From the NCBI GenBank assembly GCA_030700225.1, contig JAUYJT010000027.1, positions 1 through 64,000 of the forward strand: a stretch of 64,000 nucleotides of DNA. Reading direction: 5' to 3'. Shown here piece by piece: positions 48,131-57,970 of this stretch (position 1 is the first letter of the stretch; each line of letters begins with the position of its first letter). This DNA is from Candidatus Nanopelagicales bacterium (lineage in GTDB: Bacteria; Actinomycetota; Actinomycetes; S36-B12; GCA-2699445). Under the pieces are notes generated by a model that was not told the origin of the DNA, made no database searches, and was given only the letters and a program-made list of their open reading frames with translations. Position numbers and translations under genes: made by a program.

Positions 48131-49825
48131 GTGGCCGAATTCATCTTCACGTTGAATCGCGCCCGCAAGGCGCATGGCGACAAGGTCGTTCTGGACGATG
48201 TGACTCTGGCCTTCCTGCCCGGTGCCAAGATCGGCGTGCTCGGACCGAACGGGGCGGGGAAGTCCAGCTTGCTCAGGCTCATGGCGGGTTTGGATGAGCC
48301 TTCCAACGGAGAGGCCAGGCTCAGCCCCGGTTACACCGTGGGGATGTTGGCGCAAGAGCCCGAGCTGGACGAGGACAAGACAGTGCTCGGCAACGTCCAG
48401 GAAGGCGTGGCCGCGACTCAAGCACTGCTGGATCGCTACAACGAGATCTCAGCTCAGATGGCCGATCCTGACGCGGATTTCGACGCTTTGATGGCCGAGA
48501 TGGGGCAGCTTCAGGAGAAGATCGATCACCGCAACGCCTGGGATCTGGATTCGCAACTGGAGCAGGCGATGGACGCCCTCCGGTGCCCGGCTCCCGACGC
48601 GGACGTGAAGGTGCTGTCCGGAGGCGAGCGGCGTCGCGTGGCGCTGTGCCGCCTGCTCCTCGAGCAACCGGATCTGTTGCTGCTGGACGAGCCCACGAAC
48701 CATCTCGACGCCGAGAGCGTGCAGTGGTTGGAGCAGCACCTCGAGAAGTACGCCGGAACCGTCATCGCGATCACGCATGACAGGTACTTCCTGGACAACG
48801 TCGCTGAGTGGATCTTGGAACTCGACCGCGGCCGCGCATATCCGTATGAGGGGAACTACTCGGTCTACTTGGACAAGAAACGGGCCCGGCTGAAGGTCGA
48901 AGGCCACAAGGACGCGAAGCTGGCCAAGCGCCTGTCGGACGAACTCCAGTGGGTGCGCTCCAGCGCCAAGGCCCGCCAGACCAAGTCGCGCGCGAGGCTC
49001 GAACGCTACGAGGAGATGGCCACGGAGGCCGACAAGACCCAGAAGCTGGACATGGATGAGATCCAGATCCCGCCTGGGCCGCGTCTTGGCACTCTGGTTG
49101 TGGACGCCGAACATCTGACCAAGGCGTTCGACGATCGCGTGCTCATCGACGACCTCTCGTTCACTCTGCCGCGCAACGGCATCGTGGGTGTGATCGGCCC
49201 GAACGGAGTCGGCAAGACGACGTTGTTCCGCATGATCCTGGGCTCCGCAGCCGGAACCGATGACAAGGCCGACCTTCCGACATCGGGGGAGATCCGCGTG
49301 GGGGACACGGTTCTGATGTCGTACGTGGACCAGTCGCGCTCGGGCTTGGCCGGGGAGAGGACCTTGTGGGAGGTCGTCTCCGACGGCCTTGATTGGATCA
49401 AGGTCGGTCACGTGGAGATGCCGTCGCGGGCGTACGTGTCGGCGTTCGGCTTCAAGGGCCCCGATCAGCAGAAGCCGGTGAAGGTTCTTTCCGGCGGGGA
49501 GCGGAACCGGCTCAACCTGGCGCTTACGTTGAAGATAGGCGGCAACCTGCTGCTGCTGGACGAGCCGACGAATGACCTGGATGTTGAGACCCTCGGGAGC
49601 CTGGAGAACGCTCTGCTGGAGTTCCCGGGATGCGCGGTGATCACGTCCCATGACCGCTGGTTCCTGGACAGGGTCGCGACCCACATTCTGGCGTACGAGG
49701 GCGACTCCCAGTGGTTCTGGTTCGAGGGCAACTTCGACTCATACGAACGCAACAAGGTTGACAGGCTCGGGCCGGAGGCGGCTCGTCCGCACCGGGCGAC
49801 CTACCGGAAGCTGACGCGCGGCTAG
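48131..49825 (+). CDS. ettA: Energy-dependent translational throttle EttA (ABC-F)
   Basis: 564-residue ABC-F ATPase acting at the ribosomal E site. There are two ABC domains joined by the linker: Walker A GPNGAGKSS and GPNGVGKTT, signatures LSGGERRRVALC and LSGGERNRLNLA, Walker B LLLLDEPTNHLD and LLLLDEPTNDLD. The N-terminus AEFIFTLNRARKAHG is the EttA hallmark. The GTG at 48131 follows TGGGAG; the open frame back to 48002 is rejected. It starts upstream of, and divergent from, the riboswitch-controlled ECF operon. Confidence 0.96.
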   Translation: MAEFIFTLNRARKAHGDKVVLDDVTLAFLPGAKIGVLGPNGAGKSSLLRLMAGLDEPSNGEARLSPGYTVGMLAQEPELDEDKTVLGNVQEGVAATQALLDRYNEISAQMADPDADFDALMAEMGQLQEKIDHRNAWDLDSQLEQAMDALRCPAPDADVKVLSGGERRRVALCRLLLEQPDLLLLDEPTNHLDAESVQWLEQHLEKYAGTVIAITHDRYFLDNVAEWILELDRGRAYPYEGNYSVYLDKKRARLKVEGHKDAKLAKRLSDELQWVRSSAKARQTKSRARLERYEEMATEADKTQKLDMDEIQIPPGPRLGTLVVDAEHLTKAFDDRVLIDDLSFTLPRNGIVGVIGPNGVGKTTLFRMILGSAAGTDDKADLPTSGEIRVGDTVLMSYVDQSRSGLAGERTLWEVVSDGLDWIKVGHVEMPSRAYVSAFGFKGPDQQKPVKVLSGGERNRLNLALTLKIGGNLLLLDEPTNDLDVETLGSLENALLEFPGCAVITSHDRWFLDRVATHILAYEGDSQWFWFEGNFDSYERNKVDRLGPEAARPHRATYRKLTRG

Positions 49826-49880
49826 TTGTTCTACGTGTGAGCAGACTCGCCAGTTGTTGGACGGCCATGCTTGCGTGGGG

Positions 49881-49909
49881 TTGACAGCATTGGGGTGCTG
49901 ACGTAGCGT
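49881..49909 (+). promoter_or_regulatory. Sigma-70-type promoter for the S1 protease, leaderless
   Basis: TTGACA (49881-49886), a 17-base spacer, then TAGCGT (49904-49909, fits TANNNT). The transcript would begin about six to seven bases later, at or next to the GTG at 49916, so the mRNA would be leaderless. Leaderless starts are common in actinobacteria. Confidence 0.6.
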
Positions 49910-49915
49910 GACGGC

Positions 49916-50110
49916 GTGATCGCACACGGGGGAACCCGGAAGGGCAAGTCGGCTCTTGTGGTTGGCGCGCGGATGTCAGTTGGGGCGATGGGTGCGGCGG
50001 CCGTCGCTGCCCGGAGCGGGCAGTCCAGCGAAGGTCGCGACAAACTACCGCCGGATGCAAGACAAGCTGTTCATCCCGCATCCGGAGGAATGGGGCGGTG
50101 CCTACGTTGA
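49916..50110 (+). other. Signal-peptide reading frame of the S1 protease
   Basis: This frame begins at the GTG placed by the promoter and encodes a charged start (GGTRKGK), then a hydrophobic stretch (SALVVGARMSVGAMGAAAVAA) that looks like an exported-protein signal. It then leaves the protease frame and stops at 50110. Dropping one C from the CCC at 50010-50012 would join AVAA to GAGSPAKVATNYRRMQ in the protease frame and give one complete exported protein. Mutation, assembly error or programmed shift are all possible. Confidence 0.55.
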
Positions 50111-51152
50111 CGGTGACACACTGGTGGTCAATACCGTGCGGCGATCGCCTGTCAGGGCGGCGAAGGTGCTTCGGAAGATCGGTGTGACGCGTGGGGTCAC
50201 GATTCGCAAAGTGGATGTGTCGATGGCCCAACACGACACCGTGACCGCGGATGTAATGAGCGACCCTCTCCTGAGAGGCAGCGTTGTGGCGGCCGGTCCT
50301 GAATACAGAAACAGTCAGGTTGTTGTCGGGGTCCGAGACGGAGTCTCGTTGACGCGAGCGGCGAAAGCCAGGCTGAAGACGATCGCAGCGCGATCTGGCG
50401 TGCCGACCACTACCTATAACCATCGGGGAGATCCGGTCCTCACGAACCGCTACTGGGATACCTCGCCCTACAACGGTGGGGACAACGTGAACTTCGGGCC
50501 AGGAGGTGGCTGCTCCAACGCCTTCGCGTGGAAAGGCGGCCAGTACATGGTCAGTGCCGCACATTGCTACACAAGGTCGGGCTTGCGGGTGTTCAGGTAC
50601 AAGACCGGAACGAAGTCCGTTGGCAAGCAGATCGGGAAAGTGCTGTGGTCGTCTGCCAATGCGTCTGGAACCACCGCCGACAGGCATGGCGACGTTGTCG
50701 TCTGGAAGGCCACCGGGGGTCTGAAAACCGTCGGCCGCATCTACACCGGGACGGGCAACGCGACCGCGAAGAGCGCCGTCAAGGACCGGACCAGCCTCCC
50801 AGAAGGCTGGAAAGGCCCGAACCTGTACACATCAGGTGCGGGACCTTTCTACGGCAACGGGTCGGGGCAGATCAATCCCGACTGGATTTCACTCGTGAAC
50901 CAAACGATCTACTTCCGCGACACCAAGGCAACAGTTGCCAACCTGACCGTCGCGGAGCACTCGTCCGCGTGCATCGGTAAGGGGGATTCAGGTGGGGCGT
51001 TCTATCTGACGCGTCCGTCCGGCGGCGTTAGAGCTGTTGGCGTGATCAGCGGTACCAACAACGGGGGCGGCTCGTGGACCAACTGCCGCAACTACTACAC
51101 ACCATTGGAGTACGTGGCCAGCGACTTCGGCGGAGCGGTCAAGAAAGAGTAG
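49956..51152 (+). CDS. Trypsin-like serine protease (S1 family), N-terminal frameshift suspected
   Basis: Protease body with an S1 fold of about 230 residues. The catalytic His is in VSAAHCY, the Asp in RHGDVVVW and the Ser in GKGDSGGAF, so the active site is complete. The only starts in this frame are a TTG at 49956 and an ATG at 50055, and neither gives a signal peptide, which is odd for an exported protease. The upstream frame at 49916 does, so the natural gene probably starts there. A pro-region of about 130 residues precedes the protease. Target proteins are unknown. Confidence 0.75.
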   Translation: MWLARGCQLGRWVRRPSLPGAGSPAKVATNYRRMQDKLFIPHPEEWGGAYVDGDTLVVNTVRRSPVRAAKVLRKIGVTRGVTIRKVDVSMAQHDTVTADVMSDPLLRGSVVAAGPEYRNSQVVVGVRDGVSLTRAAKARLKTIAARSGVPTTTYNHRGDPVLTNRYWDTSPYNGGDNVNFGPGGGCSNAFAWKGGQYMVSAAHCYTRSGLRVFRYKTGTKSVGKQIGKVLWSSANASGTTADRHGDVVVWKATGGLKTVGRIYTGTGNATAKSAVKDRTSLPEGWKGPNLYTSGAGPFYGNGSGQINPDWISLVNQTIYFRDTKATVANLTVAEHSSACIGKGDSGGAFYLTRPSGGVRAVGVISGTNNGGGSWTNCRNYYTPLEYVASDFGGAVKKE

Positions 51153-51177
51153 GTCCGCAAGGAAGATGAGGTCTGAC

Positions 51178-51729
51178 ATGAGTGCGCACCGAGAAGTTGA
51201 TCCGCCCACGGGCCGGCCAGTCCGTCCGCGCTCCCTGTGGCAAGTGGCGCTTGCTTCCGGATTCGCACTCGGGACCGTTCTGTTCGGGTGGTACTCCGTG
51301 TATGCCGCGCAGCAGGGGCGTGCCGAGATGGCGTACTACCATTCGGATTCCTACATGTCTGATGGCTTCTTTGCCACGGTTGATCTTATCGCGTCTGGTG
51401 TGGCGGGCACGCTGAGCGTTGTGTGTCTGTGGAACGCGATTCGATTCGCGAACCGGTTCATACGCGAACCGGTTCGTTGGCGGTCACTGCCGTCGGGGGC
51501 GCTTGCTTCCGGATTCATATTGGGGACCATTCTGCTTGGGTTGTACTCCGCGTATCTGGCGTACCATGGACGTGCTCGATTCCTGGACTTTGATCCCATG
51601 CGCGACTTGTCTGATGATTCGATTGCCATGGTTGAACTCGTTGGGTCTGGTGTAGCGGGCACCCTGAGCGTCATGTGCTTGTGGAACGCGATCCGGTTCA
51701 CGGTCCGTTTCATGCGCGAACCTTCCTGA
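51178..51729 (+). CDS. Four-TM protein made of two tandem copies
   Basis: 183-residue membrane protein built from two repeats offset by 84 residues: LASGFALGTVLFGWYS at 25-40 with LASGFILGTILLGLYS at 109-124, and GVAGTLSVVCLWNAIRF at 74-90 with GVAGTLSVMCLWNAIRF at 158-174. Each half has two predicted helices. Function is unknown. GAGG lies six bases before the ATG at 51178. It sits 25 bases after the S1 protease stop and before an exported S41 protease. Confidence 0.72.
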   Translation: MSAHREVDPPTGRPVRPRSLWQVALASGFALGTVLFGWYSVYAAQQGRAEMAYYHSDSYMSDGFFATVDLIASGVAGTLSVVCLWNAIRFANRFIREPVRWRSLPSGALASGFILGTILLGLYSAYLAYHGRARFLDFDPMRDLSDDSIAMVELVGSGVAGTLSVMCLWNAIRFTVRFMREPS

Positions 51730-51872
51730 CCGTTGCCCGAACCCCTAGCCGAAAACCGGGGAAACCTGAACCGGCTCGCGGAGTCCCACGTCCTCAGATC
51801 CTTTTCCCCGCTCTCGGCACGCCTCACGCCACTCGGCGGCGTACGGTTGAGAGGGCTCGCGAGGAGACCAAC

Positions 51873-53423
51873 ATGCGCGCACGACGCACGGAACTCAACA
51901 CGACAGCCGCACGTGAAGCCGGGCAGCGACGCGCGGCACCACGTGGGATACGAAGCGGCGCGTTAGCTTTGGCGGTGGTGACCGCGTTGGGGCTGAGTGT
52001 CTTGCTCACGCCGTCCAACGCATCCCCGCCGATGCCCAGTGCCGCCGCCTACACGCCGCCTGCGCCAGAGGACTTCAGTGCCCTGACCTGGACCCAGGCC
52101 TTTCGCGCCCTGAACAAGAAGATGTCGCGCGAGTATGCGTTCACCAAGTGGAAGCGGATCAAGTGGCATTCCCTGTACGAGAAGTACGCTCCTCGGATTG
52201 CCCGGGCGGAAGCGACGGACAACCGGCAGGCCTACTACCTGACTTTGCGCCGCTACCTACACAAGCTGCGGGATGGGCACGTCTCGATCAAGCCCAACGT
52301 CGAGGCTTTCGAGGAGGCGCTTGTTGGCGGCGGATTCGGGCTGACCGTGACGACGCTGGACACGGGAGCAGTCGTCGCGACATGGGTCAAGCGGGGTGGA
52401 CCCGCCGATATGGCAGGTATCGAGCGTGGCGCGCGGATCCGCAAGTGGGGCGGCAAGCCGGTGCTGAAGGCGTTGCGGAAGACGCCGACGGTCTTCGGGC
52501 CGAGTCAGCCCACTACCGCGCGGAAGAGGTCCGAGCAGCTGCGCTTCCTCGTGCGGGCTCCCATCGGCGTCAGGCGAACGGTTGTCTACGAGAATCGCCG
52601 GGCGACCGCGCGCGAGCGCGTGAAGCTTCGGGCGGTCGATGACGGGATGGAGACCCTCGAGCGGACCGATGGTTCGTCCGTCCTGGCGAAGGGCCAGTGG
52701 CCCAAGCGCATGGTTGAGCACAAGATCCTGCCGGGCGACGTGGGCTATGTTCGCATCTACGCCGAGATCGACCTGCCCGCTCAGTTGCCTGGTGACCACA
52801 CGCCTACGGTCAAGCTCTTCCGCCGAGCGATCCGCGACTTCGTCAACGCGAAGGTTGCGGGCGTGATCGTCGATGTCCGGTCCAACTCCGGCGGCTCGGA
52901 TCAGATGGTCGCCGACTTCATGGCCTCGTTCTACAGCAGGAGAGCCTTCTACGAGTACCAGAACTACATCGTGCCAGCGACCCGGAAGTTCCAGATCTGG
53001 ATCGCGGACGACGTCACTGGAGAGTTCCGCTCCAGGGGCAAGGGCGTCTGGATCAAACCGGCGAAGAAGCGCTACCAGGGACCCGTGGTGGCACTAGTGG
53101 ACAACGCCTGCGTGAGTTCGTGTGAGGGCGTGGCGATGGGCATCCAGAACCTGCCCCGCGGTCGCGTGGTTGGCTTCTACGGCACGAATGGTTCCTTCGG
53201 GATGACTGGAGACGCGGCGGTCATGCCGGGCGGCCTCGAGATCGACTGGCCATACGGCCAATCTCTGGACAAGCGCAAGGTCGTCCAGATCGACACCAGG
53301 AATGGCAAGGGTGGAATCCTGCCGGACCGACCCATCCCCATGACCCTGAAGAACGCCCTGCGGTCAGCGGCTGGGCGCGATGTCGTGCTCCGCCGGGGGC
53401 TTGGGACCCTGAGACGCATGTGA
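51873..53423 (+). CDS. Exported S41 family peptidase (tail-specific protease-like)
   Basis: 516-residue exported protein with a signal peptide or single N-terminal membrane helix (LALAVVTALGLSVLLTPSNA). A PDZ-like region with the motif GGPADMAGIERGARI precedes the S41 core, where VIVDVRSNSGGSDQ and the nucleophile region CVSSCEGVAMGI with a Ser-Cys rich loop resemble CtpA/S41 proteases. The exact catalytic Ser and Lys are not certain by eye. GAGGAGA lies before the ATG at 51873. The setting next to another exported protease suggests an envelope role. Confidence 0.82.
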   Translation: MRARRTELNTTAAREAGQRRAAPRGIRSGALALAVVTALGLSVLLTPSNASPPMPSAAAYTPPAPEDFSALTWTQAFRALNKKMSREYAFTKWKRIKWHSLYEKYAPRIARAEATDNRQAYYLTLRRYLHKLRDGHVSIKPNVEAFEEALVGGGFGLTVTTLDTGAVVATWVKRGGPADMAGIERGARIRKWGGKPVLKALRKTPTVFGPSQPTTARKRSEQLRFLVRAPIGVRRTVVYENRRATARERVKLRAVDDGMETLERTDGSSVLAKGQWPKRMVEHKILPGDVGYVRIYAEIDLPAQLPGDHTPTVKLFRRAIRDFVNAKVAGVIVDVRSNSGGSDQMVADFMASFYSRRAFYEYQNYIVPATRKFQIWIADDVTGEFRSRGKGVWIKPAKKRYQGPVVALVDNACVSSCEGVAMGIQNLPRGRVVGFYGTNGSFGMTGDAAVMPGGLEIDWPYGQSLDKRKVVQIDTRNGKGGILPDRPIPMTLKNALRSAAGRDVVLRRGLGTLRRM

Positions 53424-53538
53424 CTGTCGACCATCCAGGGTGTGCGTCGCGCGGCCGTAGCTCGGCTCAACGCCTGACCAGAGAGGCTGACGGTCGGCGT
53501 GGTTGGGCGGGCACGCCGGGCTGGACTACTCTGCGTGG

Positions 53539-53964
53539 GTGGACGCATGGTGGGTGTGGCTGGCAGCGGCCTTGGTGATGGGAATCGTGGAGGTTACCAC
53601 CGGGGGCACTCTGGTATTCGGAATGCTCTCTGTGGGGGCGCTCGCCGCTGCTGTGGCAGCAGCTGTCACGGTAACCGAATTCGTCCCTTGGCTGGTGTTC
53701 GCGCTGGTTAGTGTCGCCATGCTGGCGCTCGTTCGTCCAGTCGCGCGCAAGCATGCTTGGACGCCGGGCCACCTGCGCACGGGCACCGCTGCCCTGATCG
53801 GGCTGGAGGCAGTCGTCACGCAGCGGGTCACCGGCTATGGGGGACAGATCAAGTTGCGTGGTGAGGTGTGGTCGGCGCGGTCGTTCGACGTCGACGAAGT
53901 GTTCGAACCGGGGATCATGATCCGGGTGATAGAGATCGAGGGTGCTACGGCACTCATCGCGTGA
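53539..53964 (+). CDS. NfeD-like membrane protein
   Basis: About 141 residues with two or three hydrophobic helices (VWLAAALVMGIVEVTTGG, AVTVTEFVPWLVFALVSVAML) and a C-terminal OB-fold domain (ALIGLEAVVTQRV...IRVIEIEGATALIA). NfeD proteins are coded next to SPFH proteins and support their membrane scaffolds. The GTG at 53539 is chosen; a weaker TTG at 53503 is in frame. The SPFH gene follows 15 bases later. Confidence 0.88.
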   Translation: MDAWWVWLAAALVMGIVEVTTGGTLVFGMLSVGALAAAVAAAVTVTEFVPWLVFALVSVAMLALVRPVARKHAWTPGHLRTGTAALIGLEAVVTQRVTGYGGQIKLRGEVWSARSFDVDEVFEPGIMIRVIEIEGATALIA

Positions 53965-53979
53965 GTCGGAGGTGTAGTT

Positions 53980-54888
53980 GTGGCGAGTGCGACAGGCTGG
54001 GTAGTAGGCGGGCTCGTGGCCCTCTTCGTTCTAATACTCCTGGCCAAAACGGTACGCATCGTGCCGCAGGCCAGTGCTGGGATCGTGGAACGCGTCGGCC
54101 GATACCAGCGCACGCTAGGCGCGGGGCTGAGCATCGTCATCCCGTTCATCGATCGTGTCCTGCCTCTGATTGACCTCAGAGAGCAAGTGGTCAGCTTCCC
54201 GCCGCAGCCGGTCATAACGGAGGACAATCTGGTGGTCCAGATCGACTCGGTGATCTACTTCCAGGTGACCGACCCGAAGGCAGCCACCTACGAGATCTAT
54301 GACTACATTCACGGAGTCGAGCAGCTGACAGTGACCACATTGCGCAACGTGGTCGGCGGCATGGATCTAGAGCGAACCCTGACGTCGCGCGAAGAAATCA
54401 ACCTGGCGTTGCGTGGCGTGCTGGACGAGGCGACAGGGAAGTGGGGCATTCGGGTCAACCGCGTGGAGCTAAAGTCGATCGACCCGCCGCCCAGTGTCCA
54501 GGAGTCGATGGAGAAGCAGATGAAGGCGGAACGCGAGAAGCGCGCCTCGATCCTGACCGCGGAGGGAGCCAAGCAGTCGGCGATCCTGACTGCCCAGGGT
54601 CGGCGCGAGTCAGATGTGTTGACCGCGCGGGGTGAGGCGGAGGCGAGGATCCTGCGGGCTCAAGCCGAGGCCGAATCGATCAAGGGAGTGTTCGCCGCCC
54701 TGCATGACGCCGACACGGACGAGCGTGTACTGGCATACCAGTATCTGAAGTGCCTGCCGGAGATCGCGGAAGGTACGGCAAACAAGATCTGGGTGATCCC
54801 GGCGGAGCTCAGCTCGGCGATGACAGCGCTGCGCTCCGCGTTCATCGATCCGGAGGCCGTCCGTCGAGCGGCAGAGCCGACTCGCTAG
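53980..54888 (+). CDS. SPFH/Band 7 (stomatin-like) membrane protein
   Basis: 302-residue protein anchored by an N-terminal helix (WVVGGLVALFVLILLA), then the Band 7 domain (RIVPQASAGIVERVGRYQRTLGAGL... IPFIDRV) and a coiled, Ala/Glu-rich C-terminal region (AEGAKQSAILTAQGRRESDV). Such proteins organise membrane microdomains and can regulate membrane proteases. The GTG at 53980 follows CGGAGG. NfeD-SPFH is a conserved operon. Confidence 0.93.
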   Translation: MASATGWVVGGLVALFVLILLAKTVRIVPQASAGIVERVGRYQRTLGAGLSIVIPFIDRVLPLIDLREQVVSFPPQPVITEDNLVVQIDSVIYFQVTDPKAATYEIYDYIHGVEQLTVTTLRNVVGGMDLERTLTSREEINLALRGVLDEATGKWGIRVNRVELKSIDPPPSVQESMEKQMKAEREKRASILTAEGAKQSAILTAQGRRESDVLTARGEAEARILRAQAEAESIKGVFAALHDADTDERVLAYQYLKCLPEIAEGTANKIWVIPAELSSAMTALRSAFIDPEAVRRAAEPTR

Positions 54889-54902
54889 GCGGCGGGCTAG
54901 GC

Positions 54903-55844
54903 CTAGGCAGGCGCCTGCGGTGCGCGGATTACAGGCGGGATCCTGATGTGGTCCTGGTCGAACGCGCGCTTGATACGCTCCCTGATGGCACGCGTCAGCG
55001 CCACCTGGTCATCGGGCGCGGCTCTGGCTATCGCACGCACGATTACGGCGTCACCGGTGACTGACTCCACGCCCACATACTTCAATCCGTCCAGCAAGGA
55101 GTCCGCCCAGTCGGGGTCCTTGGACATCTCGTCCGCGACCCGTTCTATGGCCGACTTGACCGCGCCCAGGTCTTGGTCGTAGGACACGGGAGTATCGACG
55201 ACGGCCTGGGTCCAGCCCTGGGATCGGTTCGCGACCCGCAGAATCTCGCCGTTGCGGACGTACCAGACCACGCCAGACCCGTCGCGAAGCCGGGTGACGC
55301 GCAGCGTCACCTCATCGATAGTGCCGACCACCTGGCCGAGGTCCACTACGTCGCCGACTCCGTACTGGTCCTCAAGAATCAGGAAGATGCCGGAGAGGTA
55401 GTCCTTGACGAGGGTCTGGGCGCCGAATCCGAGCGCGATGCCTATGACGCCAGCACTGGCGAGCAACGGCGTGATGTCCAAACCCAGTAGGGGTAAGACC
55501 ATGAGCACCACGACAACCCAAAGGAACACGCTAAAGACGCTGCGGATGAGCTGCCCCATCGCCTTGGCCCGCTGCTCACGGCGTTGCTTGAGCAGCAGGA
55601 ACGCGGACGAGGGACGACGGCCGCTGCGTGTCCGGGGCTTGGAGTCGATCAACTTGTGGACCGTGTGGTGGATCATGAGGGCAATGCCGGCCTGGATGAG
55701 CACAGCCAGGGCCAGGATCAGGGCGATCTTGATCAGCGCGTTGGATTCGAGGAGAGTTTCCAACCACCCGATCGGGTTCGGGGTGGGAGCTGGCTTCGCT
55801 GACGGCGTCGCCGGAGGCGAAGGCGAAGCTGCGAGGAATATCAC
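54903..55844 (-). CDS. MscS-family mechanosensitive channel
   Basis: 313-residue small-conductance channel. An N-terminal hydrophobic helix set is followed by the pore-lining region LASAGVIGIALGFGAQTLVKDYLSGIF, with Gly and Ala packing, and a beta-rich C-terminal vestibule. It should open under hypo-osmotic stress to release solutes. Its GTG start overlaps the stop of the upstream prolyl oligopeptidase gene by four bases on the same strand. Confidence 0.93.
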   Translation of the reverse strand: MIFLAASPSPPATPSAKPAPTPNPIGWLETLLESNALIKIALILALAVLIQAGIALMIHHTVHKLIDSKPRTRSGRRPSSAFLLLKQRREQRAKAMGQLIRSVFSVFLWVVVVLMVLPLLGLDITPLLASAGVIGIALGFGAQTLVKDYLSGIFLILEDQYGVGDVVDLGQVVGTIDEVTLRVTRLRDGSGVVWYVRNGEILRVANRSQGWTQAVVDTPVSYDQDLGAVKSAIERVADEMSKDPDWADSLLDGLKYVGVESVTGDAVIVRAIARAAPDDQVALTRAIRERIKRAFDQDHIRIPPVIRAPQAPA

Positions 55845-57970
55845 GGTGCGTCCTCTTCTCTGGGCTCCTGACCGGCTTCGAGGCCTGTCATGTGAGCGGC
55901 GAACGCCAGAGATTCCGCGACTTCGGCCACCGACCGGTCCAGCGATCGCACTCCATGGCCGACGTCGGTCTCGGTGCGGATCAGGATCGGATCTTCGCTC
56001 ACGGTGGCATGTTGGAGCGCCGCGACCATCTTGCGGCCATGCATGGGATCGGTTCGAGTGTCGTTGTCGAACACCATGACGAGGGTCGCCGGGTAGTCAA
56101 CTCTTTGCTCCACGTGGTGATAGGGGGAGTAGGAGCGAAGCCAACCGAACTGCTCTGGGTCCGTTGGGTCGCCGTATTCGGTTGTCCATGTGGCGCCCAA
56201 ACTCGACGTCGTGTACCGGATCATGTCGAGCAGCGGCGCGGTGCAGATCACGGCTCCGAGAAGCTCAGGGAACTGCGTTAGTGCGGCTCCCACGAGCAAG
56301 CCGCCGTTGGAGCCGCCGCTGACGCACAGCCGCTGCGGCGCTGTCCAGCCGGTGTCGATCAGCCACCGCGCGGCCGCCCGGAAGTCGTCGAAGACGTTCT
56401 GCTTGTTCGCCAGCATCCCTGCCCGGTGCCAGTCCTCGCCTTCCTCGCCGCCGCCGCGCAGATTGGCCACCGCGTAGACGCCGCCTGCCTGAACCCAGGC
56501 AAGGGCAGTCGGGTTGAATGCCGGGCACAAAGAGATCCCAAATCCTCCGTATCCATACAGAAGCGTCGGAAGTGGAGCGAGCGGCTTGGCGCTGGGAGAG
56601 ATCAGATACATGCGCACATCAGTGCCGTCTCCCGACTGGAAGGTCACTTGCTCTGTGTGAACGCTCGGAACACGTACATCTCCGGGGGGCTCGGCCCAGA
56701 GCGTTGTCTCACCAGTGATCACGTCGTACCGAAATATGCGAGGTGGAGTCACGTAGTCGGTGTAGGCATACCAGCAGCTTGTGCCCCCTTCGGGGCGCGT
56801 GACCGGGCCGGTGAGAGTCCCCAATCCCGGGACGTCCAGGGCGCGGACACGCTCGCCGGTGGCGGAGTCGTGCAGTGCCAGTTCGCCTATCGAGTGCCGT
56901 GTGCGCTGCAGTACGAGGTACTGGTCGTGGCGGTCGGGTCCGTCGACCACTCGGAGTGATTCCAGGACAGAGTCGGGTTCCTCGGGGATTAGAGGCGTCC
57001 AGGTTCCTGGCTCTGGGGACAGCGCGGCGCCGAGCATCAGTTGGCCGCGCGGAGCTTCGAAGTCAGTCCAGATGAACATGCGATTGTCGGGCCGGATCGT
57101 GATTGAAGTCATCGCGTCCCGGCCGATGACCAGTGGCAGCAGGTCGGGCTCCTCGGGGCTTGACCGGCTCAGATCCGCCAAGTAGACGTCGTTGCGGGGA
57201 GCGGTGCCTTCGGAACAGTCGACGACCAGCCAACGCCCGTCCCTGGTGACAGACGCCGAGTAGTAGTTCGTCGCCAGCATCCCAGTGCCGAAGATCTCGG
57301 GGTCCTGGTCAGGGTCACGTCCGATCCTGTGAAGCCGCACTCGCCGGTGGAACTGTCGCTCGCCCGGCGGCAGGCCAGCAGGGTCCAGGCGGCGGACGTA
57401 GTAGAACTGCTCCTCGCCGGGAAGCCAGCCGATGGGAGAGAACCGAGCACGGTCGATCGGGCCGTCGATGACCTCACCTGACGCGACATCCAATACGCGA
57501 AGCTCGGATTCCTCGGTACCGGCCTCGCTCATCAGGTAGGCGATCCGGTTCCCCTCCCAAGAAGGCTGGAAGTCGTCGAGGGTCGTCGTGCCGGCCGGGT
57601 CTATGGCGATCGGATCGATCAGCACCCGCTCGCTACCGTCAGCCTCGACCACGTACAGGACTCCGAACTGCTGGCCCGGCTCGCGGCGCATGACGAAGTA
57701 CCTGTCGCCTCGCCAGGTCGGGAGCCCCTCATAGCCGCCCATCAGTAGCGCCGAGACCGCGCTGGCGAACCCGGCTTCGCCCGCCCAGCGCGAGCGGTGG
57801 CTGTCATAGAGATCCCGCTGCCCCGCGAGCCAGGCGGTTCTCCAGCTGGCCCAGTCGGCAGGTTCATCGGGTTCGGCGGACTCAAGCCAGCGGTAGGGGT
57901 CCGGAACCTGGTCGGTGTGTACGAGGTCTCGGAGGTCGAGTCGCTGGGCGGCCGGGTAGTCAGCTGGCAC
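55841..57970 (-). CDS. Prolyl oligopeptidase family serine peptidase (S9)
   Basis: 709-residue S9 peptidase. An N-terminal seven-bladed propeller precedes the alpha/beta hydrolase domain. The catalytic Ser is in [13 protein letters not shown], the Asp in [12 protein letters not shown] and the His in TDVGHGVRS, in proper order, so the enzyme looks active. It cleaves oligopeptides after proline or basic residues in the cytoplasm; no signal peptide is present. The ATG at 57970 begins [16 protein letters not shown]. It is coupled to mscS. Confidence 0.94.
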   Translation of the reverse strand: MPADYPAAQRLDLRDLVHTDQVPDPYRWLESAEPDEPADWASWRTAWLAGQRDLYDSHRSRWAGEAGFASAVSALLMGGYEGLPTWRGDRYFVMRREPGQQFGVLYVVEADGSERVLIDPIAIDPAGTTTLDDFQPSWEGNRIAYLMSEAGTEESELRVLDVASGEVIDGPIDRARFSPIGWLPGEEQFYYVRRLDPAGLPPGERQFHRRVRLHRIGRDPDQDPEIFGTGMLATNYYSASVTRDGRWLVVDCSEGTAPRNDVYLADLSRSSPEEPDLLPLVIGRDAMTSITIRPDNRMFIWTDFEAPRGQLMLGAALSPEPGTWTPLIPEEPDSVLESLRVVDGPDRHDQYLVLQRTRHSIGELALHDSATGERVRALDVPGLGTLTGPVTRPEGGTSCWYAYTDYVTPPRIFRYDVITGETTLWAEPPGDVRVPSVHTEQVTFQSGDGTDVRMYLISPSAKPLAPLPTLLYGYGGFGISLCPAFNPTALAWVQAGGVYAVANLRGGGEEGEDWHRAGMLANKQNVFDDFRAAARWLIDTGWTAPQRLCVSGGSNGGLLVGAALTQFPELLGAVICTAPLLDMIRYTTSSLGATWTTEYGDPTDPEQFGWLRSYSPYHHVEQRVDYPATLVMVFDNDTRTDPMHGRKMVAALQHATVSEDPILIRTETDVGHGVRSLDRSVAEVAESLAFAAHMTGLEAGQEPREEDAP

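Noticed and set aside
48449-49684. 411-residue open frame on the minus strand inside ettA
   Set aside because: Antisense to both ABC domains; composition is that of a reverse reading of Walker and signature motifs.
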